14,438 nucleotides of DNA from Clostridium sp. CAG:302 (lineage in GTDB: Bacteria > Bacillota_I > Bacilli_A > RF39 > UBA660): assembly GCA_000431795.1 (NCBI GenBank), contig FR887369.1, positions 1-14,438 of the forward strand, in the 5' to 3' direction. A program made the position numbers and the translations under genes. The notes below the pieces were generated by a model. That model ran no database searches. It was not told the origin of the DNA and saw only the letters and a list, made by a program, of their open reading frames with translations. Positions 1-5,017 of the stretch are shown in pieces. Every line of letters starts with the position of its first letter. The first letter of the stretch is position 1.

Positions 1-2
1 AA

Positions 3-77
3 GGATTTACTGATTACATAATAAAATCATCAGATAAAGAAGAAATATTAAATAAAATGAATAAGTACTTGTCATAG
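3..77 (+). CDS. C-terminal end of a gene cut by the window start, possibly a response-regulator receiver domain
   Basis: Only one frame is open from the window edge to the TAG at 75-77, giving 24 residues that begin GFTDYIIKSSDKEE and end NKMNKYLS. The pattern G-F-x-D-Y-I-x-K followed by an acidic stretch and a final amphipathic helix resembles the beta5-alpha5 end of response-regulator receiver domains, where the Lys is the conserved switch-region lysine. The proline that normally follows this lysine is a serine here. A stand-alone regulator or the tail of a hybrid kinase would both fit. The fragment is too short to be sure, and the family call is inference. A terminator-like hairpin overlaps the stop codon, which supports this being a real gene end. 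Confidence 0.4.
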   Translation, partial: GFTDYIIKSSDKEEILNKMNKYLS

Positions 78-86
78 TACTTTTTT
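63..86 (+). terminator. Short intrinsic terminator of the upstream gene
   Basis: AAGTAC (63-68) pairs with GTACTT (77-82) around an 8-nt loop and is followed by TTTT. The stem is only 6 bp and AT-rich, so termination may be weak. It overlaps the stop codon of the preceding partial gene. Confidence 0.5.
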
Positions 87-87
87 C

Positions 88-116
88 TTGCGTTTAATTG
101 AAAAATCTGTTATTAT
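88..116 (+). promoter_or_regulatory. Predicted sigma-A promoter of the Cys-rich hypothetical gene
   Basis: TTGCGT (88-93) and TATTAT (111-116) are separated by exactly 17 bp. A start about 7 nt downstream would leave a very short leader carrying the GAGGTG ribosome site at 124-129. It lies directly after the upstream terminator. Confidence 0.45.
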
Positions 117-138
117 ATATGCCGAGGTGTTAATATTT

Positions 139-837
139 ATGAAATGTTGTGGAAACTGTGAATGGTGTATTACTGAAGAAGAAGAACTTGCTCAAATAAA
201 AGAAAAAAATTATGATGAAGAGGATCTAAATAGACCTCTTACTGGGGACTGTTCTCTAGGAATTGATCCTGGCGAAAACTATTGCTGTAGTCAGCATAAT
301 TATATGGAAAAGTTAACCAATATTTATGTGCTATATGACGAAAACTATTTTGGTCCAGGCTATTTTATAGTTACAGAATATAATAAAGAACCAGTTATAC
401 TTATAAAAATGTTTATCGCAGGTAGTAAAAATTTTCCTGAATTCAAATTATTTGCTTATGAAAAAGAAAGCAATAACTATTCTACCAAATTAAATAAAAG
501 TATAAACTTATTATCATTCAAAAAAAATAATGAAGATTTGTATCAGATAGTTAAATTACTATCTTCATCACTACCTTATGATACAGTTCTATCAGCAGAA
601 TATAATAAAGAAAAAAGTAGCATACATATAAGTATTACCGAAGACTATGCCGACATAACTATATCAAAAGATATAGTTAGTGATAAAGACAATAAAGATT
701 CCATAAACATAACACTAGGAGACCCATATACCTGCAAAAACTATATTCAGTTAAGTACCTTTTATAATAGATTAGCCAAGCTAAGTAAAGGTGTACTTAA
801 AGAAGAAGGAATGAAAAAAATCCTGAAAATAAAATAA
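139..837 (+). CDS. Unrecognised protein with a Cys-rich N-terminal module
   Basis: I do not recognise the family. The chosen ATG at 139 is preceded by GAGGTG with about 10 nt spacing and gives 232 residues. A TTG at 88 is also in frame, but it lies within the T-tail of the upstream terminator and has no ribosome site. The first 53 residues hold C3, C4, C7, C10, C38, C49, C50 and H53. The CxxC plus later Cys and His arrangement would suit a zinc or iron-sulfur site; this is inference. The remaining ~180 residues are a soluble, Lys/Asn/Ser/Tyr-rich alpha/beta region with one more Cys near residue 212. No signal peptide or membrane segment is visible. It appears monocistronic: it has its own promoter and a hairpin follows it. 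Confidence 0.75.
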   Translation: MKCCGNCEWCITEEEELAQIKEKNYDEEDLNRPLTGDCSLGIDPGENYCCSQHNYMEKLTNIYVLYDENYFGPGYFIVTEYNKEPVILIKMFIAGSKNFPEFKLFAYEKESNNYSTKLNKSINLLSFKKNNEDLYQIVKLLSSSLPYDTVLSAEYNKEKSSIHISITEDYADITISKDIVSDKDNKDSINITLGDPYTCKNYIQLSTFYNRLAKLSKGVLKEEGMKKILKIK

Positions 838-844
838 ATATAAC

Positions 845-870
845 TAAAGGTAGATTTTTGTCTATCTTTA
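845..870 (+). terminator. Terminator-like hairpin after the Cys-rich gene
   Basis: TAAAGGTAGA (845-854) pairs with TCTATCTTTA (861-870) through 10 bp with one G-U pair, around a 6-nt loop. The downstream tract is ATTATTTA rather than a clean U-run, so efficiency is uncertain. Confidence 0.45.
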
Positions 871-889
871 ATTATTTACTAAAAAACTA

Positions 890-919
890 TTGTAATTTAC
901 TCTAGGTATTTGATATAAT
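890..919 (+). promoter_or_regulatory. Predicted sigma-A promoter of the tsaE-tsaB-rimI-tsaD operon
   Basis: TTGTAA (890-895) and a perfect TATAAT (914-919) are separated by 18 bp. The tsaE start codon lies 27 nt downstream of the -10, leaving a short leader with an AGAAAGG ribosome site. Confidence 0.6.
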
Positions 920-945
920 TAAATAGACAAAGAAAGGTGATTAAA

Positions 946-1395
946 ATGGAAGAATACAAAATAATTACTCATGATGAAAATGAGACAATTGCAGTAGCAC
1001 AAAATATCGAATCAGAAAAATTTCCTAATATGGTTATATGTTTAAATGGAGACCTTGGTAGTGGTAAGACACTATTTACTAAAGGCTTTGCTCATGCCAT
1101 GGGAATAGATGAGATAACTTCACCTACATTTACAATTATAAAAGAATATGTTGGTGAATTACCACTATATCATATGGATGTATATAGACTAGAGGATTCA
1201 AAAGAAGACATAGGAATAGAAGAGTATTTTGACAAGGGAGGAGTAACCATTATTGAGTGGGCTGATATGATTAAAGATATCCTACCTCCAGAAAGATTAG
1301 ATATAAAGATAAAAATAACAGGAGAAAACACAAGAGTATTAATACTAACTCCATATGGAGAAAAATATACTAATATTTGTGAGGCCATAATATGA
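946..1395 (+). CDS. tsaE: tRNA t6A biosynthesis ATPase TsaE
   Basis: TsaE (YjeE/YdiB) is the cytoplasmic ATPase that works with TsaB and TsaD to transfer threonylcarbamoyl to A37 of ANN-decoding tRNAs. The P-loop GDLGSGKT is at residues 35-42 (Lys41). Further family motifs follow: SPTFTIIKEY, the YHMDVYRL segment, and IEWAD near residue 107. ATG 946 is chosen because AGAAAGGTG sits at optimal spacing before it; an in-frame GTG at 937 lies within that ribosome site and would add only three residues. The 149-residue length is normal for the family. The stop TGA overlaps the tsaB start by 4 nt (ATGA), implying translational coupling. Confidence 0.96.
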   Translation: MEEYKIITHDENETIAVAQNIESEKFPNMVICLNGDLGSGKTLFTKGFAHAMGIDEITSPTFTIIKEYVGELPLYHMDVYRLEDSKEDIGIEEYFDKGGVTIIEWADMIKDILPPERLDIKIKITGENTRVLILTPYGEKYTNICEAII

Positions 1396-1988
1396 TAAGC
1401 TTATTCATAGATACATCACTATCCGATGTATCTATTGCCTTAGTAAAAGAAGGAAAAATTTTATCTAATATCAAAAATACCAGTCCTAAAGAACATTCTA
1501 TATATACTACAAAATTCATCGAAGATATTTTAAAAGAAAATAACTTAGAGCCAAATGATGTAAATGAAATAGTGGTTGTAAATGGTCCAGGTTCATTTAC
1601 CGGCATAAGAATAGGAGTAACAATAGCCAAGATGTGTGCTTATCTTCTAAAAATAAACATAAAAGAGATAACATCCTTAAAAATAAGAGTATTAGGTTTT
1701 ACTGGAGATTACTTTCTATCCACTATAGATGCCAAACACGGTAACTATTACATAGGATTATACGATAAAGAGTATAATACCATTACTGAAGAGTTTAACA
1801 ATATAGATAGAATAGATGAGTTAAAAGAAAAATATAATCCAGTCTTAGTAACCGAAGCAGATGATTATGATATTGAAGAGATAATTAAATATGCTAAGAA
1901 TCTTCCTAGTATTAATCCCCATGCAGTAAATCCAGTATATTTAAAATTACCCGAGGCTATGGAAAAAAATGATAAAAGAAGTAGTTAA
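1392..1988 (+). CDS. tsaB: tRNA t6A biosynthesis protein TsaB
   Basis: TsaB (YeaZ) is the catalytically inactive paralogue of TsaD that scaffolds the TsaB-TsaD-TsaE complex. The ASKHA-fold N-terminus MISLFIDTSLSDVSIAL and the hallmark NGPGSFTGIRIGV near residues 65-77 are clear. The C-terminal part contains the NPVYLKLPEA segment typical of the family end. Its 198 residues are slightly shorter than most homologues (about 220-240). It starts by ATGA overlap with tsaE and overlaps the next gene by 20 nt, so translation of the cluster is likely coupled. Confidence 0.95.
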   Translation: MISLFIDTSLSDVSIALVKEGKILSNIKNTSPKEHSIYTTKFIEDILKENNLEPNDVNEIVVVNGPGSFTGIRIGVTIAKMCAYLLKINIKEITSLKIRVLGFTGDYFLSTIDAKHGNYYIGLYDKEYNTITEEFNNIDRIDELKEKYNPVLVTEADDYDIEEIIKYAKNLPSINPHAVNPVYLKLPEAMEKNDKRSS

Positions 1989-2319
1989 TAATGATAATCC
2001 CTTTTCTAAAGAAATTCAGTATATAGAAGATAATAATGTACTAGGAGAATTAAAATACTCTCTAATATATGAAAGAATGGAAGTAGATAATATTCTTGTA
2101 AAAGAAAAGTATCGCAGTAGAGGAATAGGAACCAAATTAATGAGTTACCTAGTATCTGAAGCCATCCATCATAAAGTAATAAATATAACTCTTGAAGTAA
2201 GAGTAAGTAATAGTAGAGCAATAAATCTTTATAAGAAGTTTGGCTTTCGTGAGGTAGCCTTAAGAAAATACTATTATGGAGATGAAGACGCAATACTTAT
2301 GGAAAAACAGGTGATGTAA
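1969..2319 (+). CDS. rimI: Compact GNAT acetyltransferase, RimI-like (putative ribosomal protein/N-alpha acetyltransferase)
   Basis: The acetyl-CoA binding motif RSRGIGTKL (R-x-x-G-x-G) and the downstream segments LEVRVSNSRAINLYKKFGF and YYYGDEDAILME are diagnostic of RimI-type GNAT enzymes, which acetylate protein N-termini (S18 in E. coli). Position between tsaB and tsaD is the classical rimI location. At 116 residues it is about 30 shorter than typical RimI; the missing part is the N-terminal beta1-alpha1/alpha2 region that helps form the peptide-binding face. No better upstream start exists in frame because the gene already begins inside tsaB. A GGA at 1961-1963 serves as a weak ribosome site. 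Substrate is inferred from context only. Confidence 0.88.
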   Translation: MIKEVVNNDNPFSKEIQYIEDNNVLGELKYSLIYERMEVDNILVKEKYRSRGIGTKLMSYLVSEAIHHKVINITLEVRVSNSRAINLYKKFGFREVALRKYYYGDEDAILMEKQVM

Positions 2320-3330
2320 ATGAAAGATGTATATATACTTGGAATAGAGTCAAGTTGTGATGAAACAAGTATGAGTATAGTAAAAAATGGCTCTGAAGAA
2401 ATAGCCACTGTAGTACTAAGTCAAATAGATATTCATAAAAACTATGGTGGAGTAGTACCAGAAATAGCAAGTAGAAATCATATAGAAAATATAACAATAG
2501 TCCTTGAAGAATTATTAAGTAAGACTAATCTAACTATGAATGATATAACTGCCATAGCGGTGACATATGGCCCAGGACTAATAGGAAGTCTATTAATAGG
2601 AGTACAGGCTGCTAAAACAATGGCCCTAGTAACAGGAAAACCATTAGTACCAGTTCATCATATAGCGGGACATATCTATGCTAACAATTTAGAAGGAAGA
2701 TTACAGTTTCCTCTAATAGCTTTAGTAGTAAGTGGTGGCCATACCGAATTAGTTTATATGAAAGAAGACTATTCCTTTGAACGAATAGGAGGTACTTTAG
2801 ATGATGCTGTTGGTGAGTGCTACGATAAAGTAGCTAAAGTAATTGGATTAGAATATCCAGGTGGTCCAAAAGTAGACAAACTAGCTCATCAAGGTAAAGT
2901 AACCTATGACTTACCATTACCATTAAACGATAAAACATATAACTTTAGTTTCAGTGGTATTAAGTCAGCAGTTATTAATCTAGTACATAACGAAAATCAA
3001 AGAGGAAATACCATAAATAAAGAAGATTTATGTGCTACTTTCCAACATAATGTTACCGAGGTAATAGCTAAGAAGACTATGCATGCCTTAAAAGAATATC
3101 ATGTAAATAATCTTATAGTAGCGGGAGGAGTATCCGCTAATGCAGGTCTAAGAGAAAGATTAGAAAAAGACTGCAAAGAAAACAATATTAACTTATCAAT
3201 ACCAAGAATACAATATTGTACAGATAATGCCACTATGATAGCAGCGGCAGCCTATTTTGCCTATAAGAAAAATATCTTCGCAGATCAGACTCTAAATGCA
3301 GTGGCTACAGATAGTTTATATAAATATTAA
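2320..3330 (+). CDS. tsaD: tRNA N6-threonylcarbamoyltransferase TsaD
   Basis: TsaD (Gcp/YgjD/Kae1) performs the final transfer of the threonylcarbamoyl group to tRNA A37. Key features are present: GIESSCDETS at residues 8-17, the metal site HHIAGH (His114 and His118), SGGHTELV, the GGTLDDAVGECYDK segment, GGVSANAGLR, and the C-terminal CTDNAT whose Asp302 is the remaining metal ligand. The 336 residues match the family. The ATG directly follows the rimI stop, and the ribosome site AGGTGATG lies within the end of rimI. The gene ends at an intrinsic terminator that overlaps its stop codon. Confidence 0.97.
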   Translation: MKDVYILGIESSCDETSMSIVKNGSEEIATVVLSQIDIHKNYGGVVPEIASRNHIENITIVLEELLSKTNLTMNDITAIAVTYGPGLIGSLLIGVQAAKTMALVTGKPLVPVHHIAGHIYANNLEGRLQFPLIALVVSGGHTELVYMKEDYSFERIGGTLDDAVGECYDKVAKVIGLEYPGGPKVDKLAHQGKVTYDLPLPLNDKTYNFSFSGIKSAVINLVHNENQRGNTINKEDLCATFQHNVTEVIAKKTMHALKEYHVNNLIVAGGVSANAGLRERLEKDCKENNINLSIPRIQYCTDNATMIAAAAYFAYKKNIFADQTLNAVATDSLYKY

Positions 3331-3353
3331 AGAAAGTTAAAGCTTTCTTTTTT
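3329..3353 (+). terminator. Intrinsic terminator of the t6A operon
   Basis: AAAGAAAG (3329-3336) pairs perfectly with CTTTCTTT (3343-3350) around a 6-nt loop and is followed by TTT. The left arm includes the last two bases of the tsaD stop codon. Confidence 0.75.
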
Positions 3354-3393
3354 CTTTTAGACTAACTTTATTATGCTAAAAAATTTCATCTCA

Positions 3394-3399
3394 TATAAT
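3394..3399 (+). promoter_or_regulatory. Predicted -10 element for the holin-endolysin pair
   Basis: A perfect TATAAT lies 28 nt upstream of the holin start. The expected -35 position (3371-3376, TTATGC at 17 bp) is a poor match, so promoter strength is uncertain. The preceding terminator means that the pair needs its own promoter. Confidence 0.45.
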
Positions 3400-3427
3400 A
3401 AAGTGATTATGAATAGAGGTGAGATGA

Positions 3428-3703
3428 ATGAATTTCATAACAGAAAATACAGAATTAATGGTAACATTATTAACCATGACCTTAACATGGATATTGGGAT
3501 TTATATCAAAGAGATGTCCTTATATAAATAATAACCTAATAATAATACAAAATATCTTCATAGGATTATGCGTATCAATATTTTATTTCATAATAACCAA
3601 AGACTTTAATTTAGCAATAACATTGAGTGGTCTATTTGCCGAAACAGGATACAATCTTATTCATAATATAGAAAAACTGATAAAGGAGGGTAAAAATGGT
3701 TAA
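3428..3703 (+). CDS. Holin-like small membrane protein
   Basis: The 91-residue protein has a hydrophobic segment at about residues 10-26, a second at about 37-57, and a weaker third at 60-75, followed by a charged tail ending KEGKNG. Size, hydrophobicity profile and position immediately before a phage-type amidase fit a phage holin, which forms membrane lesions that let endolysin reach the wall. The conserved-looking stretch NNNLIIIQNIFIG between the first two segments is shared, as far as I recall, with Firmicute phage holins; this is from memory. A GAGGTGAG ribosome site precedes ATG 3428. Its end overlaps the amidase start by 8 nt. Confidence 0.75.
   Translation: MNFITENTELMVTLLTMTLTWILGFISKRCPYINNNLIIIQNIFIGLCVSIFYFIITKDFNLAITLSGLFAETGYNLIHNIEKLIKEGKNG
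3682..3690 (+). promoter_or_regulatory. Strong ribosome binding site of the amidase gene
   Basis: AAAGGAGGG lies within the holin coding end, five bases before the amidase ATG. This near-perfect Shine-Dalgarno sequence suggests high amidase translation and fixes its start. Confidence 0.75.
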
Positions 3704-4628
3704 TATTGTAAAAAAAATAGTACCAGAAAGTAGATATTATCTAAAATGCCCTTATGAAATGACTCCTACTAGAATAGTAGTACATAATACCGCCAATGAT
3801 GCTACTGCTAGAAATGAAATAAGCTATATGACAAATAATGACTATGAAACATCTTTTCATTATGCTGTAGATGATAAAGAAATAGTACAGGGGCTTCCTG
3901 AAAATAGAAATGGTTGGCATGCTAGTGATGGCAATGGTAAAGGAAATAGAGAAGGAATAGCTATCGAAATATGTTATTCCAAATCAGGAGGAGATCGCTT
4001 TATTAAAGCCGAAGAGAATGCAGTAGACTTAATCGTAGATATATTAAATAGATATAATTGGGATATAGATAAAGTAACAAAGCATCAGGATTATACAAAT
4101 AAATATTGTCCACATAGAACATTAGATTTAGGTTGGGATAGATTTATTAATATGATAAAAGATAAATTATCAGAAACAAGAGCAAGACCTTTTATAGTAG
4201 GAGAAATATTATACAATAAAGAGGATTTATATTTACATGAGACTGCAGGTTATGGTGGTGGGCTAATGCTTTTAAAGAAAGATACAAAGTCAGTAGTTAA
4301 AAAATATCATTATAATAAAGGTTTATACATGGCACTAGGAGACACTAATTCTTATTATGATGCTGCTTGGACAGATGAATATAGTAAGTTTACTACTGAA
4401 GAACCTATAGTACCGGATGAGCCTTCAGTACCAGAAGAACCAAAAGAAGATAATAATGACGATATAAATAAAGATAACACTAAAGAAGAAGATAATACTA
4501 AAGATGATAACAAAGATAAAGATAATGAAATAGAATTACCAGTACAAGATAGAGAAAATCCCTTATTATGGTTATTAGATAAAATTATAAAATTCATAGT
4601 TAAATTATTCAAAGGAAAGAAAAAATAA
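3696..4628 (+). CDS. N-acetylmuramoyl-L-alanine amidase (phage-type endolysin) with cationic C-terminal helix
   Basis: Residues 24-160 form an Amidase_2 (PGRP-like) zinc amidase that cleaves the MurNAc-L-Ala bond. By comparison with T7 lysozyme the zinc ligands are His30 (VVHNTAN), His130 and Cys138 (KHQDYTNKYCPH), with Lys136 and Tyr56 as likely catalytic residues. Residues 165-230 are an unrecognised Gly/Tyr/Leu-rich module, plausibly wall-binding. Residues 235-285 are a Pro/Glu then Asp/Lys/Asn low-complexity linker. The last ~22 residues (from NPLLWLL to GKKK) form an amphipathic hydrophobic helix with Lys-rich end. There is no signal peptide, consistent with holin-dependent release. No other phage genes flank it, so it is either a domesticated lysis cassette or used for wall remodelling. 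Confidence 0.9.
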   Translation: MVNIVKKIVPESRYYLKCPYEMTPTRIVVHNTANDATARNEISYMTNNDYETSFHYAVDDKEIVQGLPENRNGWHASDGNGKGNREGIAIEICYSKSGGDRFIKAEENAVDLIVDILNRYNWDIDKVTKHQDYTNKYCPHRTLDLGWDRFINMIKDKLSETRARPFIVGEILYNKEDLYLHETAGYGGGLMLLKKDTKSVVKKYHYNKGLYMALGDTNSYYDAAWTDEYSKFTTEEPIVPDEPSVPEEPKEDNNDDINKDNTKEEDNTKDDNKDKDNEIELPVQDRENPLLWLLDKIIKFIVKLFKGKKK

Positions 4629-4644
4629 TTCCTTCTTTCTTTTT
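4611..4644 (+). terminator. Intrinsic terminator of the holin-endolysin pair
   Basis: AAAGGAAAGAA (4611-4621) pairs with TTCTTTCTTTT (4633-4643) over 11 bp with one G-U pair and an 11-nt loop; the right arm is itself U-rich and ends in T. The left arm overlaps the last amidase codons. Confidence 0.6.
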
Positions 4645-4647
4645 GTT

Positions 4648-4930
4648 CAGTTCGAGCCTAAGGTCTCGGTACTGCTATAGAAAGCCTTAATAAGTCTTTC
4701 TATAGAAAATCAGAGCCTATTAGTAGTCTCTGATTTTAAGTATATTATAGTTATTATAAAATTCACAAATAACAGAATTGTGATTAAAACATTATATTTT
4801 TGAAATAAATAGTATTAATCATCATCGATATCTAAGTTATCATATCTGGCTTATATATAATAGATATGTAGATATATCATTTATAGACTACAGGCTATAA
4901 ATGACACACTATAGACCTAGGCTATAGTGT
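4648..4930. ncRNA. Structured intergenic element, copy 1 (candidate structured RNA)
   Basis: Three abutting hairpins form the left side: 4648-4674 (loop CCTAAGGT, stem with one bulge), 4675-4705 (10-bp perfect stem, loop CCTTAATAAGT) and 4706-4737 (10-bp perfect stem, loop CCTATTAGTAGT). Two form the right side: 4877-4904 (10 bp, loop ACTACAGG) and 4906-4930 (9 bp, loop ACCTAGG). Right loops are close to reverse complements of left loops, in nested order. The centre (4738-4876) is AT-rich, holds a smaller hairpin (4763-4783, TCACAA/TTGTGA) and the 20-nt segment 4847-4866, which is identical in copy 2. No open reading frame of note lies here. A structured RNA is the favoured reading; the strand is unknown because the layout is nearly symmetric. 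The element fills most of the gene-free gap 4629-5017. Confidence 0.5.
4847..4866. repeat. 20-nt segment identical in both structured elements (copy 1)
   Basis: TGGCTTATATATAATAGATA occurs here and at 9125-9144, in each case 10-11 nt before the first right-hand hairpin. It contains a TATAAT that could act as a -10, but no -35 is found at the proper distance in either copy. In this copy it is flanked by CATATCT/AGATATG, which could pair. Confidence 0.7.
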
Positions 4931-4954
4931 AAATAAAATAAAAAAATATTCCTA

Positions 4955-5000
4955 TCTTTACTTCACTATATTATCAAAATATGATAAAATGAAGTAAAGA
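4955..5000. promoter_or_regulatory. Predicted pcrA promoter embedded in a long inverted repeat
   Basis: TTTACT (4957-4962) and TATGAT (4980-4985) are separated by 17 bp. The same bases are covered by an interrupted dyad: TCTTTACTTCA (4955-4965) with TGAAGTAAAGA (4990-5000), and inside it TTATCA (4971-4976) with TGATAA (4982-4987). This could be an operator for an unknown repressor or a hairpin. The sequence is not the Bacillus LexA box. Confidence 0.5.
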
Positions 5001-5017
5001 AAGATGAGGTAGACAAG

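Noticed and set aside
88..138. TTG start giving a 17-residue N-terminal extension of the Cys-rich protein
   Set aside because: The TTG lies in the T-tail of the upstream terminator and coincides with the -35, with no ribosome site; ATG 139 has GAGGTG.
1393..1398. TGA followed by TAA at the end of tsaE as sign of TGA-as-Trp code
   Set aside because: The tsaB start overlaps the TGA as ATGA, rlmN also ends in TGA at the expected place, and tryptophans are encoded by TGG throughout.
3424..3487. ATG four bases before the holin start in another frame
   Set aside because: It opens only a short peptide lacking hydrophobic character, while the 3428 frame encodes the multi-span membrane protein and overlaps properly with the amidase.
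4648..4737. Left hairpins of element 1 as a CRISPR array or attC-like integron sites
   Set aside because: The repeated parts are loops, not constant repeats with unique spacers; spacing is abutting, and no cas or integrase gene is in the window.
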